Translations under genes and position numbers: made by a program | Notes under the pieces: generated by a model | The model's input: the letters and a program-made list of their open reading frames with translations, nothing else | Databases searched by the model: none | What the model was told of the DNA's origin: nothing | In this document: one piece after another, positions 52,112 to 60,198 of the stretch | Position numbering within the stretch: position 1 is the first letter of the stretch | Layout of the letters: each line of letters begins with the position of its first letter | Assembly (NCBI GenBank): GCA_003248775.1 | Contig: QFQX01000010.1 | Coordinates: 70,468-134,467 of the forward strand | DNA from: Shinella sp. | GTDB taxonomy: Bacteria; Pseudomonadota; Alphaproteobacteria; Rhizobiales; Rhizobiaceae | Direction of reading: 5' to 3' | DNA: 64,000 nt

Positions 52112-52422
52112 GACGCAAGCTCCAGCAGTCGCCGGTTGGAAAACTCCCGGATGAAGGCGACGACATCGGCCAGAACGGCCTCTTTCGGCGCATCGAACTG
52201 TCGGGAGAAATCTCCGGCGATCTCGTCGAGGCTGCGCTTGCCGTCCAGCGCCCTGATGATGGCGACCGCGATTTCATCCAGCGCCAGCGCCCGTTCGGGG
52301 GCTAGCAGCACCGTCTGCCCGCGAACAGGATCCTCCCGCAGCTTCACGCCGCGGGCGAGCCTTGCGACGGTGCCGCCATCGACGGTGACGGCCGGAGCGC
52401 CGGAGGCGTCGGTTCCGCTCAT
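52108..52422 (-). CDS. pqqD: PqqD, peptide chaperone of PQQ synthesis
   Basis: A 104-residue small winged-helix (RRE-type) protein that holds PqqA for PqqE. Typical stretches are ARLARGVKLREDPVRGQTVL, LLAPERALALDEIAVAIIRA and DFSRQFDAPKEAVLADVVAF. Length is normal. The ATG overlaps the pqqC stop and its stop overlaps the pqqE start (ATGA both), giving coupled translation. Confidence 0.93.
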   Translation of the reverse strand: MSGTDASGAPAVTVDGGTVARLARGVKLREDPVRGQTVLLAPERALALDEIAVAIIRALDGKRSLDEIAGDFSRQFDAPKEAVLADVVAFIREFSNRRLLELAS

Positions 52423-53222
52423 TCGGCCGCTCCCTGCAAGGGTTGATCGTCGATCTCGCCGGTCACGCCCTCGCGTCCGTCCCAGCCGCCGGGCGGAATG
52501 CGCGCCGGCGCCACGTAAGCCGAATGCAGCGTGTCCAGTTGCGACCAGAGCACATCGGTCTTGAAGGTCAGCGCCGCCGCCGCTGCATCCTGCTTTTCGA
52601 GCGTGTCGGCATGGTCGAGCACATAGGCAAGCCCGAAGGCGACGTCCTGCGGCGCTTCGTTCAGCCGCTGGCGGAAGTAGGAGAGGGCGGTGTCGTCGGC
52701 AAAGGCATAGTGTTTCAGCAGCCCGGCGATGCGGTTTTCGTGGATAGCCGGCGCGAAAAGTTCCGTGAGCGACGAGGCCACGGCCTCCAGCAGCGTCTTT
52801 TCCCGCACGAAATGCACATAGGCGTCGACGGCGAAACGGGTTCCCGGCAGAACGCCACGGGTCGAGGCGACATAATCGGGATCGAGCCCCACGGCTTCTG
52901 CAAGCCTGAGCCACCGCCGGATGCCGCCGCCCTCCGTCAACCCGCCGTCATGATCCTCGATGCGGCTGCGCCAGATGCGCCGGAGCCGGGGATTTTCGCA
53001 GCGGGACAGAAAAGCGGCGTCCTTCATCGGGATGCGGCTCTGGTAATAGTAGCGGTTGATGACCCAGGCGCGCACCTGCGTCATCGAACAGTCGCCGCCA
53101 TGCAGCATCCGGTGAAAGGGGTGCTTGTCGTGATAACGTGCGGTGCCGATGGCCCTGAGACGCGCCTCGAAGGCGGCCTTTTCAGGCGACGTCGATATCT
53201 GCGGGGATGTGGATGTCTGCAA
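52419..53222 (-). CDS. pqqC: Pyrroloquinoline-quinone synthase PqqC
   Basis: A 267-residue enzyme performing the final oxygen-dependent oxidation and ring closure. Family hallmarks are RYHDKHPFHRMLHGGDCSMT, RAWVINRYYYQSRIPMKDAA, SRIEDHDG and the later ELFAPAIHENRIAGLLKHYA. The start is TTG with a strong GGAGGTGA site just upstream, inside the end of pqqB. This gives an overlap of 41 bp, unusual even in compact operons. Confidence 0.95.
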   Translation of the reverse strand: MQTSTSPQISTSPEKAAFEARLRAIGTARYHDKHPFHRMLHGGDCSMTQVRAWVINRYYYQSRIPMKDAAFLSRCENPRLRRIWRSRIEDHDGGLTEGGGIRRWLRLAEAVGLDPDYVASTRGVLPGTRFAVDAYVHFVREKTLLEAVASSLTELFAPAIHENRIAGLLKHYAFADDTALSYFRQRLNEAPQDVAFGLAYVLDHADTLEKQDAAAAALTFKTDVLWSQLDTLHSAYVAPARIPPGGWDGREGVTGEIDDQPLQGAAE

Positions 53223-54120
53223 GGCTCACCTCCATGCCGTCATGGCCGACCTCGAAGCCCGCGGTTTCCACCTGCCGGCGCTCCGCTCCCGCCTGCCAGA
53301 TCGGGTTGGTATTGTTGATGTGCACGTAGATTTTCCGCGCGACCGAGAGCGTGGAAAGCGCTGCCAGGCTGCCGCCGGCACCAGTGATCGGCATGTGTCC
53401 CATGCGCCGCCCGGTCTTGTGGCCGACGCCGGCTGCAACCATCTCGTCGTCGGTAAAGACGGTGCCGTCGAAGAATACGAGGTCGGCTCCCTTGAGGCGA
53501 GCGCCAAGCGCCGGCGTCATCGCCCCGCAGCCGGGAATGTAGTAGGCCCGTCGTTCGCCGATCAGGAATTCCACTCCGACCGTATCCTCGCTCTCCTGGC
53601 CGAGCCGCAGGCCTTCCGCCTCCAGATAGAGCGGCGTCTTGCCGGGCACGCAAAACAGCCGGATCCGCATCCCCGGAAGGGGAGAGAATACTGTGTCGAG
53701 GGCGATCACCTTCCGTGCTACGAGGGCAGGGTCCAGAACCTCGAAGACCGGGTTTCGACGAAGCGTTTCCATCAGCGCTGCCGTTGCAAACAGCGTGAAC
53801 GGCTGTTTTTCCCGAAGCGTCAGGAGGCCGGTGACATGGTCGATGTCTCCATTGGTGACCACGACACTGCCGATCGGGCTGCCGCGCAGGCCCCGAGGAT
53901 GCAGGCTGGCATTTTTCTCGATCTGTGCCCGGATATCCGGCGAGGCGTTGAAAATCACCCAGTGTTCGCCGTCGGCGCTGGCAGCCAGCGACGATTGCGT
54001 CTGCGGCGTCACGCCCGAGGCCGGATCGCGCGCCGCCATGCAGTTGCGACAGCCGCAATTCCATTGCGGCAACCCGCCGCCGGCGGCCGCGCCGAGCACG
54101 AGGAAACGAAGTTTGCTCAT
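53182..54120 (-). CDS. pqqB: PqqB, metallo-beta-lactamase-fold oxygenase of PQQ synthesis
   Basis: A 312-residue protein of the metallo-beta-lactamase fold that hydroxylates the PqqA-derived tyrosine. Seen are FLVLGAAAGGGLPQWNCGCR at the start, the metal-binding TNGDIDHVTGLLTLRE and later MPITGAGGSLAAL and HINNTNPIWQ. Normal length is about 305. The pqqA gene lies just upstream with 21 bp between them. Confidence 0.96.
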   Translation of the reverse strand: MSKLRFLVLGAAAGGGLPQWNCGCRNCMAARDPASGVTPQTQSSLAASADGEHWVIFNASPDIRAQIEKNASLHPRGLRGSPIGSVVVTNGDIDHVTGLLTLREKQPFTLFATAALMETLRRNPVFEVLDPALVARKVIALDTVFSPLPGMRIRLFCVPGKTPLYLEAEGLRLGQESEDTVGVEFLIGERRAYYIPGCGAMTPALGARLKGADLVFFDGTVFTDDEMVAAGVGHKTGRRMGHMPITGAGGSLAALSTLSVARKIYVHINNTNPIWQAGAERRQVETAGFEVGHDGMEVSLADIHIPADIDVA

Positions 54121-54141
54121 CGCCCCGTGCCCGTCGAGCGA

Positions 54142-54237
54142 TTAGAACAGGACGGGTTCGTCACCATCCGCCGGTGCGTAGCGGTTGATTTCCATGCCGC
54201 AGCTGACTTCGATGAATTTCGGCGCAGTCCATTTCAT
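54142..54237 (-). CDS. pqqA: PQQ precursor peptide PqqA
   Basis: A 31-codon gene, ATG to TAA, with an excellent GGGAGGAA site. The peptide starts MKWTAPKFIEVSCGMEINRY; Glu16 and Tyr20 in the conserved EINRY block are the residues joined by PqqE to form the PQQ skeleton. The tail APADGDEPVLF is slightly longer than the usual 23-25 residue peptides. It is the first gene of pqqABCDE. Confidence 0.95.
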   Translation of the reverse strand: MKWTAPKFIEVSCGMEINRYAPADGDEPVLF

Positions 54238-54601
54238 GGCAGTTCCTCCCGAAGTTGGTGGGTCCGCTTGCTGTCCTCCACCTTGCGTGGACGCCGCTTC
54301 CCCGTGAGCAGGAAACACGGACTGGACACTCCTCCAAGCAAGGATGATCCTAGGAAGCGAAGGCAGTGGGCGGCAATACGGAGAAACGTCTCGGTTTTGG
54401 TGAAGAACCGGTGTCGCTGCAAACCTGCTGTTGCCAGTTTTCGCGCGCAGGCCATCGCATATTGAGGGCGAGACGATGCGGCATTCTTAACCCTCCCCTT
54501 TGTGGGGAGGGTGGCCGGCAGGCGGGAGGGGGTTTGGTGCGGAGTGTCCCGATGCCTTTCATATGCAAGTGCTCTGGCTTTCGGGGAAGGGGAGGATTTC
54601 A
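54238..54601. other. Intergenic region upstream of pqqA
   Basis: A 364-bp divergent promoter region for pqqA (-) and a small membrane protein (+). It contains a palindromic repeat at 54491-54511 and little else that I can interpret. Short reading frames here lack ribosome sites. Confidence 0.5.
54491..54511. repeat. Short G/C-rich palindrome (REP-like)
   Basis: CCCTCCCC, TTTGT and GGGGAGGG form a perfect stem-loop, followed by TGGCCGGCAGGCGGG. Resembles short palindromic intergenic units common in alphaproteobacteria. Confidence 0.5.
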
Positions 54602-55039
54602 ATGGGGATGAGACTTTCGAAAACGCTGCTTGTCATGCTCGCCGCACTGGTCGGCGGCTATCTGGCAGCGCTTGCCGTTGGACTTGCGGCCTTCGATATC
54701 TTCGAGGTGTCTCAACTTGAAGGCGCCAATGCCATGGGGCTGGCATTCTTCATCTGCCCGGCGGTGGCGGTGGTCAGCGCTCTGGTGGCGGGCATCTGGT
54801 ACTGGATCGTCTCCGGGAAACGAAATCCCGAGACGGGAGCCGCACCGGGAGCGAAGACCCGTATCGCGCGGGTGGCCGTGGCCGCGGTCGGCGGATGGCT
54901 TGCGGGCCTGATGCTTCAATGGCTGCTCGCCGGCCGCTCCTACGAAACCTATGTCGTAGCGCTCGCCGTCTCGCTCGCGCCGTGGCTCGGAGCCATAGGG
55001 TCTGCCGCCGCCGCATGGTGGATGCAGCGGCGGGATTGA
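54602..55039 (+). CDS. Hypothetical four-helix membrane protein
   Basis: A 145-residue protein with four hydrophobic segments (LVMLAALVGGYLAALAVGLA; LAFFICPAVAVVSALVAGIW; VAVAAVGGWLAGLMLQWLLA; VVALAVSLAPWLGAIGSAAA) arranged as two pairs with a basic loop between them. The ATG has a GGGGAGG site. No family is recognised. It is divergent from pqqA and convergent with bioY. Confidence 0.7.
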   Translation: MGMRLSKTLLVMLAALVGGYLAALAVGLAAFDIFEVSQLEGANAMGLAFFICPAVAVVSALVAGIWYWIVSGKRNPETGAAPGAKTRIARVAVAAVGGWLAGLMLQWLLAGRSYETYVVALAVSLAPWLGAIGSAAAAWWMQRRD

Positions 55040-55103
55040 GCCAGGCGTTGGTAGCAATGCCATTGAGCGGAGCCGGCCGCAATTGCCGCCGGCACGAATT
55101 GGC

Positions 55104-55667
55104 TCAGACCCGCTGCGGCAACAGCGGATAGCCGACCATCACCGCACGGCCGGCGAGACCGGCAACGGCAGCCTTCAGCAGATCGCCCGGAATGAAGGCC
55201 ATCGAGCCGAGGAAAGCCTTTTCAAGCCCGAGGCCCGCGCCGAAGGCGAGATAGCCGATGCCGAAGAGATAGAGCACCACGACACCGCCGATGGCAGCCG
55301 CCGCGAAGAAGCCGAGCGTCTGCGGCAGGGCCGCCATGGCCGGCCGCGCGAAGCGCTCGGCGATCAGGCCGGTGATATAGGCCGCCGGAACCCAGCCGAT
55401 CAGGAAGCCGACCGTCGGGCCGGCAAAGACGGCAAGACCGCCACGACCACCCGAGAGCACCGGCAGGCCGATGGCGACCAGCAGGATGACGAGCAGCGGC
55501 GCCAGCGCCCCGCGCTTTGCCCCGAGGATAACGCCGGCCAGCATGACGCCGAGCGATTGCAGCGTGATCGGCACGGGAATGAAGCCGAGCGTGATCGGCG
55601 GGATAAGGCCGAGCGCCACGATGATTGCGGCAAACAGCGAAACGAGGACGAGGTCACGGGTGTTCAT
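55104..55667 (-). CDS. bioY: Biotin transporter substrate-binding membrane subunit BioY
   Basis: A 187-residue S component of an energy-coupling-factor transporter, about six helices, binding biotin. Landmarks are FIPVPITLQSLGVMLAGVIL, the GRGGLAVFAGPTVGFLIGW block with Gly-rich biotin-site motif, and FIPGDLLKAAVAGLAGR near the end. The ATG follows AGGGAGA. It is the last gene of bioMNY, 63 bp after bioN. Confidence 0.94.
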   Translation of the reverse strand: MNTRDLVLVSLFAAIIVALGLIPPITLGFIPVPITLQSLGVMLAGVILGAKRGALAPLLVILLVAIGLPVLSGGRGGLAVFAGPTVGFLIGWVPAAYITGLIAERFARPAMAALPQTLGFFAAAAIGGVVVLYLFGIGYLAFGAGLGLEKAFLGSMAFIPGDLLKAAVAGLAGRAVMVGYPLLPQRV

Positions 55668-55730
55668 TGTGTCTCCCTTGGGCATGTCCGCCTGCAAGGG
55701 CGGTACCTGCGAATTTTCCCCAGCCCTTGC

Positions 55731-56333
55731 TCATTGGCCGCGAATGCCGCGCGCGTCAATGGCGGCCGCGATGTTGTCGGCATCCTTGAGCGTCGAAATG
55801 ATCAGCGGCCCCAGGATCGTGGTAACTTTCGGCCGGATACCGCGCGCCCGGTGCGCCTCGCGGATCGCTTCGTAACGTGTCAGGATCTCCGGCACGAAAC
55901 GGATCACCAGCCCGACCGAAAGCCCGATATCGGCGGCCTTGACCAGCCCCAGCCGCTCCAGCGGCAAGGCTGCGCGGGTGATGGTGTCGATGAAGGCTGA
56001 GACAGTGGTGGAAGCCGTGACCGCAGCGCCCAGCATCATCAGCGTGGAAAGCCGGAGTGTCGTGACCATGGCCTCTTCGGCGCTTGTCAGCAGAAGATGG
56101 AACAGGCCGACCAGCAGGATCGTCGCAAGCACCGGACGAAGCGGCCTGATCGCGGCTGGAATCGGCTGGCCGAGGCTGAAATAAAGCCCGCTCGACAGGA
56201 TGAGCGCCGGCACCAGGAAGCGCGGATCGCGGGTGAGGAAGATGAGAGCGGCGGCAAGCGCCAGCCCGGCGATCTTGGCCGTAGCGGGCAGGCGGTGGAG
56301 CGGGCTCTCGCCGGCGACATGAAGACTTCTCAT
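55731..56333 (-). CDS. bioN: Energy-coupling-factor transmembrane subunit BioN
   Basis: A 200-residue T component. About five hydrophobic segments (IAGLALAAALIFLTR and others) are followed by the coupling helices ending in the two Ala-Arg-Gly-type motifs: EAHRARGIRP and AAAIDARGIRG, which contact the ATPase grooves. It overlaps bioM by four bases and works with BioM and BioY in biotin uptake. Confidence 0.93.
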   Translation of the reverse strand: MRSLHVAGESPLHRLPATAKIAGLALAAALIFLTRDPRFLVPALILSSGLYFSLGQPIPAAIRPLRPVLATILLVGLFHLLLTSAEEAMVTTLRLSTLMMLGAAVTASTTVSAFIDTITRAALPLERLGLVKAADIGLSVGLVIRFVPEILTRYEAIREAHRARGIRPKVTTILGPLIISTLKDADNIAAAIDARGIRGQ

Positions 56334-57010
56334 GACAGGGCAAGCTCCCGGTAGCGGGCAATCGCATCCTGTGGCCCGCCGTCGAAGGCCAGCCGTCCCT
56401 GATGAAACACCAGCACGCGGCCGAAGCCGGAAACGAGGTCGAGATCGTGGCTGATGACGATCGCCTGTTGCGGCAGCGCATCGATTGCCGCCTGCACCAT
56501 GGCGCGGTTCCTGAGATCGAGCTGGTTGGTCGGCTCGTCGAAGATCACCATGTCAGGCCCGGTGGCGATCACGGCGGCAAGGGCCGCGAGCTGCAGCTCG
56601 CCGCCGGAAAGCTCATGCGGCCGCCGGTCCGCCAGATGGGCGATACCGAGTTGCGCCAGAACGCCGTCGACGGCCTTGGTCAGCGCCTCGCCCTTCACGC
56701 CCCGGCTCTTCGGCCCGAAGGCGATATCGTCGCGAATGATCGGCAGGATGATTTGGTTGGCCGGGTTCTGGAAGATGAAGCCGGTCTTGGAAAGCACCGC
56801 CTTCTCGTCCTTCACCGTATCGAGCCCATCGAGCGTCACATGTCCGGCGGAGGGTTTCACCAGCCCGTTGATCAGCCGCGCGAAGGTCGTCTTGCCCGAA
56901 CCGTTGAGGCCGATCACGCCGATACGGTGTTCCCCAAGCGAAAGGTCGAGCGGCTGAAGCGCTGCATGCACGCCGTAACGCACTTCGGCCCGGTCGAACG
57001 TGATCTGCAA
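56330..57010 (-). CDS. bioM: Energy-coupling-factor ATPase BioM
   Basis: A 226-residue ATPase from a TTG start (LQITFDRAEVRYG) with GGGGGAAG upstream; a longer in-frame start reads through the palindromic promoter region and is unlikely. Walker A is GLNGSGKTT, the Q-loop FIFQNPANQII, the signature LSGGELQ, and Walker B MVIFDEPTNQLD. It powers BioN/BioY biotin import. Confidence 0.94.
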   Translation of the reverse strand: MQITFDRAEVRYGVHAALQPLDLSLGEHRIGVIGLNGSGKTTFARLINGLVKPSAGHVTLDGLDTVKDEKAVLSKTGFIFQNPANQIILPIIRDDIAFGPKSRGVKGEALTKAVDGVLAQLGIAHLADRRPHELSGGELQLAALAAVIATGPDMVIFDEPTNQLDLRNRAMVQAAIDALPQQAIVISHDLDLVSGFGRVLVFHQGRLAFDGGPQDAIARYRELALS

Positions 57011-57050
57011 GCGGCTTCCCCCGACTTTCAAGTGCCAGAAATTCAAGTGG

Positions 57051-57066
57051 GGGTCTCTATAGACCC
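57051..57066. promoter_or_regulatory. Palindrome upstream of bioM, candidate biotin-regulator operator
   Basis: GGGTCT, CTAT, AGACCC forms 6-bp arms 41 bp before the bioM start. The TATAGA core resembles reported BioR operators of alphaproteobacteria only partly, so the identity is tentative. Confidence 0.4.
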
Positions 57067-57155
57067 TGTGGCGGGGGAGGGGAATATCAAAGCATTGCCG
57101 CCCCCTCATCCTCCTGCCGCCCGGCCCGTCGCTCGGGCTCCGGGCGTTCGTCGCT

Positions 57156-57285
57156 GCAATCGATTCACGGGATCGATTGCTCCGCTGCGCGGACCGCTCC
57201 TCACCCCCGCAGGCGGGGGGAAGGAACTTGCTGTGACGTTTCGTCTCCCTCGCCCCGCTTGCGGGGAGAGGGCGGGGTGAGGGGC
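57156..57285. repeat. REP-like cluster of palindromes
   Basis: Three stem-loops follow each other: GCAATCGAT/ATCGATTGC (57156-57180), CCCCCGC/GCGGGGG (57204-57219 area) and CCCTCGCCCCGC/GCGGGGAGAGGG (57247-57272). Such clusters are typical intergenic repeats in rhizobia. Confidence 0.6.
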
Positions 57286-57380
57286 AATTTCACGAACCGC
57301 CTTTCGGCTCCTGCCCCGCGAAACCGAAAGGTCCAAATCACGCATTGAACATATCATGAACATTCGCTAGCCTCCTGCTC

Positions 57381-58571
57381 ATGACGATTCCGGTTTCCAA
57401 TGCGCAGGCGCGAAAGATCTTCATGGAGCGGCAGGGGCTTTCCCGGCCGCCGCATCTGGCGCTTGGCAAGGCGGGGCTGCTTGATCTCGTGCATGATCTC
57501 GGTTTCGTACAGATCGACAGCATAGCGACGGTGGAGCGCGCCCATCACCAGATCCTGTTTTCGCGCAACCAGACCTACCGGCCGGAACATCTGTCCGTCC
57601 TGATCGAGAAGGACCGGACGCTTTTCGAGCACTGGACGCATGACGCCTCGATCATTCCGTCGGCCTTCTTTCCTTACTGGAAGCACCGTTTCGTGCGGCG
57701 CGAGGCGAAGATCCTCGAGAATTGGCGCAAATGGCAGGGCGAGGGCTTCGATCAGGCCTTCGAGCAAACCTATGAGCGTATCCGGGAAAACGGCCCGGTC
57801 ATGGCGCGCGAGGTGAAGGCCGAGGAACACAAGTCCGGCGGCTGGTGGAACTGGCACCCCTCCAAGACGGCGCTCGAATATCTCTGGCACACCGGCAAGC
57901 TGGCGATCTCCGGCCGCGACAATTTCCAGAAAATCTACGATCTTTCCGAACGCGTCATCCCCAGGGAGCATTTCGAGGCGGAGGTCGATCACGACGTCTT
58001 CGTCGACTGGGCCTGCCGGAGCGCCCTGACGCGGCTGGGCTTTGCCACCTCAGGCGAAATCGCCGCCTTCTTCGATCTGGTCAGTCCGCAGGAGGCAAAG
58101 CTCTGGGTGGAAAGCCACCGCGACGAACTGGAGGAAGTGGCGATCCAAACGGTCGATGGCGGCAAGCCGCGCTCGTCCTTCGCCTTCGCCGAGGGGCTGG
58201 AAACACTGCTCGATGCGCCGGAACCGCCGGCCCGCATCCGCGTACTCAGCCCCTTCGATCCGCTGATCCGCGACCGGAACCGCACCGAGCGCCTGTTCGG
58301 CTTCTTCTACCGCATCGAGATCTTCGTGCCGGAGCCGAAGCGGGAATACGGCTATTATGTCTTCCCGCTTCTGGAAGGCGACCGCCTGATCGGCCGCATC
58401 GACATGAAGGCCGACCGCAAGACGGGCGTGCTGGATGTCAAACGGCTCTGGCTGGAAAAGGGCGTCAAACTCTCAGCCGGCCGGCTGGACAAGCTTCAGG
58501 CCGAGCTTGCCCGCATCGCCCGCTTTGCGGGGGTGGAGACCGTGGTGCTGCGCGACGGGTGGCTGGGATAA
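57381..58571 (+). CDS. YcaQ/AlkZ-like winged-helix DNA glycosylase
   Basis: A 396-residue protein of the HTH_42 superfamily, built of tandem winged helices. The catalytic QxD motif is present as VQIDSIATVERAHH (Gln44, Asp46), as in E. coli YcaQ (AlkX), which unhooks DNA interstrand crosslinks. Other landmarks are DRTLFEHWTHDASIIPSAFF and LSPFDPLIRDRNRTERLFGF. A GNAT gene follows 21 bp later. A degraded duplicate of its carboxyl end lies at 59051. Confidence 0.92.
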   Translation: MTIPVSNAQARKIFMERQGLSRPPHLALGKAGLLDLVHDLGFVQIDSIATVERAHHQILFSRNQTYRPEHLSVLIEKDRTLFEHWTHDASIIPSAFFPYWKHRFVRREAKILENWRKWQGEGFDQAFEQTYERIRENGPVMAREVKAEEHKSGGWWNWHPSKTALEYLWHTGKLAISGRDNFQKIYDLSERVIPREHFEAEVDHDVFVDWACRSALTRLGFATSGEIAAFFDLVSPQEAKLWVESHRDELEEVAIQTVDGGKPRSSFAFAEGLETLLDAPEPPARIRVLSPFDPLIRDRNRTERLFGFFYRIEIFVPEPKREYGYYVFPLLEGDRLIGRIDMKADRKTGVLDVKRLWLEKGVKLSAGRLDKLQAELARIARFAGVETVVLRDGWLG

Positions 58572-58592
58572 AACCTAAAAGGGAGGGGACTT

Positions 58593-59009
58593 TTGCCCGA
58601 CAATAGCGACTACCGCATCGAAGCCCGCGTGCCCGCCATCGAGGATTACCTGCGCCTGCGCCATGTCTCGGGCCTCAGCCCCTTTTCCCGGGAGGCGGCG
58701 GAGAAGGGACTGCCGAACTCGATTTTCGGTGTCAGCCTGATGCGGGGTGAGGAAGTGGTCGGCATGGGCCGGATCATCGGCGACGGCGGCTGCTTCTTCC
58801 AGGTGACGGACATCGCCATCGACCCGGCGCATCAGGGCAGGGGACTGGCAAAGTGGATCATGCGGGCGCTCTCCGATTTCATCGCAACGCTGCCGAAATC
58901 CGCCTATGTCAGCCTGATCGCCGACGTTCCGGCCAACCGCCTCTACGCCCAGTTCGGCTTCGAGGAAACCGCACCCCGCTCCGTCGGCATGGCCCTCAAG
59001 GTCGTCTGA
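58593..59009 (+). CDS. GNAT-family N-acetyltransferase
   Basis: A 138-residue acetyltransferase starting at TTG with GGGAGGGG upstream; no ATG is available before the domain. Motif A is DIAIDPAHQGRGLAKWIMRA and the end is NRLYAQFGFEETAPRSVGMA. It is probably cotranscribed with the DNA glycosylase gene. The acceptor is unknown. Confidence 0.88.
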   Translation: MPDNSDYRIEARVPAIEDYLRLRHVSGLSPFSREAAEKGLPNSIFGVSLMRGEEVVGMGRIIGDGGCFFQVTDIAIDPAHQGRGLAKWIMRALSDFIATLPKSAYVSLIADVPANRLYAQFGFEETAPRSVGMALKVV

Positions 59010-59050
59010 AGCGCCGGCCGTCTTTATTGGAAGGTTACAGGTGTCGGAGC

Positions 59051-59122
59051 GTCAAACCGTCTGCCTGGCTGCTCGAAAAACTACAAGCTGAACTCGCTCG
59101 CTTCGTGGTCGTGGATACGGGG
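59051..59122 (+). pseudogene. Degenerate fragment of a second YcaQ-type glycosylase 3' end
   Basis: Translating from 59051 gives VKPSAWLLEKLQAELARFVV, which aligns with VKLSAGRLDKLQAELARIAR near the carboxyl end of the intact glycosylase (13 of the first 17 residues identical). There is no upstream part and the frame then diverges. It marks the left border of an AT-richer block. Confidence 0.6.
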
Positions 59123-59161
59123 GGGCTGGCCGGGATGAGAGAAGGCACCCTGTGCTCGACC

Positions 59162-59185
59162 GCTTTGCGCCACAAGCGGACATCG
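59162..59185 (+). repeat. Imperfect 24-bp direct repeat, left copy
   Basis: GCTTTGCGCCACAAGCGGAC followed by ATCG; matches the right copy at 60077-60100 at 21 of 24 positions. The two flank the serine hydrolase gene. Confidence 0.5.
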
Positions 59186-59280
59186 CTCGCATTCTTCATG
59201 GACGTTCACGCTGGACCAATTTTGGGCTGTCGCTCAGAATGCTGACGCGCCGTAGAGACAAGCATGACGTGGTAGACCCA

Positions 59281-60036
59281 ATGAAATTTGAAAAATTCTT
59301 CATACCCTCGCTTGAGCCTAATGCCCAATTGGAGATCGTAGCCGCAAAGCCCGTCGGCAATGGTCCGTTTCCGACAATTGTGTTCAATCATGGTTCGACC
59401 GGAAGGGGACATAACATATCCCTTTACTCAAGAACGGTGGCTCCCGAAATCGTGGCAAACTATTTTTTAGAGCGAGGATGGTTAGCTCTCTTCCCCCAAC
59501 GTCGAGGAAGAGGAAAATCGGGCGGAGCATATGGTGAAGGTCTAAGTTCGGATGGTTCTGGCTACTCATGTGACGTGACTATTACGACAGCAGGCTTCGA
59601 GCGGGCGGTCGAAGACGTGGATGCTGTAGTCAAACATCTGCGCGGACGATCTGACGTAGATCAGAAGCAGCTTGTCATCGGTGGCGTGTCGCGCGGAGGC
59701 ATCTTGGCAATCGCTTATGCAGGCATGAGGCCGGGGACGTTCTGCGGCTCCATTAATTTCAGTGGGGGCTGGCTAGGACGGGGTTGCCCAACGCATGAAT
59801 TGGTCAACCCTCGTCTCTTCGAACGTGGCGCATCGGCAAGAGTGCCAACGCTTTGGCTGCATGGCAAAGTTGATCAGTATTACAGCATCGAGCACTGCAG
59901 AGCGAACTTCGACAAGTTTCGGTCTGTGGGCGGCGAAGGGGAATTCGTTGCAGCGGCCATGGGCCACGCATTGCTGTTCAAGCCTATCCTTTGGGCAAAG
60001 TGCGTCGACCAATATTTGCAAGAAGTGATGGAGTAA
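59281..60036 (+). CDS. Alpha/beta hydrolase (dienelactone hydrolase / S9-like)
   Basis: A 251-residue hydrolase. The oxyanion loop is IVFNHGSTGRGHN, the nucleophile elbow VIGGVSRGGIL (Ser), a probable acid lies in WLHGKVDQYYS and the histidine is in AAMGHALLFKP. I use ATG MKFEKFFIPS; in-frame upstream codons would run through degenerate sequence. Base composition is more AT-rich than its neighbours and it lies between imperfect direct repeats, both signs of acquisition. Substrate unknown. Confidence 0.8.
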   Translation: MKFEKFFIPSLEPNAQLEIVAAKPVGNGPFPTIVFNHGSTGRGHNISLYSRTVAPEIVANYFLERGWLALFPQRRGRGKSGGAYGEGLSSDGSGYSCDVTITTAGFERAVEDVDAVVKHLRGRSDVDQKQLVIGGVSRGGILAIAYAGMRPGTFCGSINFSGGWLGRGCPTHELVNPRLFERGASARVPTLWLHGKVDQYYSIEHCRANFDKFRSVGGEGEFVAAAMGHALLFKPILWAKCVDQYLQEVME

Positions 60037-60076
60037 AATTTTGATGAACGGCAGCTAAGGGCGACGGGCGCCATCA

Positions 60077-60100
60077 GCTTTGCGCCAGAAGGAGACATCG
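60077..60100 (+). repeat. Imperfect 24-bp direct repeat, right copy
   Basis: GCTTTGCGCCAGAAGGAGAC followed by ATCG, partner of the copy at 59162-59185. It starts 41 bp after the hydrolase stop. Confidence 0.5.
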
Positions 60101-60198
60101 AACTAAGGCGACGGACATCCGGGACGGGCTTGGTGCCGGGCGACTGATTTTTGTTGATGGATCGTAGAATCTGACATTCTGGCAGAGGTTGCGCACGT

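Larger units (their letters stand above)
57011..57380. other. Intergenic region between bioM and the DNA glycosylase gene
   Basis: This 370-bp stretch contains a GGGTCT-CTAT-AGACCC palindrome next to the bioM start and several G/C-rich palindromes (listed separately). No coding sequence is credible. Confidence 0.6.

Noticed and set aside
58853..59245. 130-codon + frame overlapping the GNAT end
   Set aside because: Its first half is a shadow of the GNAT gene; only the middle, matching the glycosylase end, is meaningful and is listed as a degenerate fragment.
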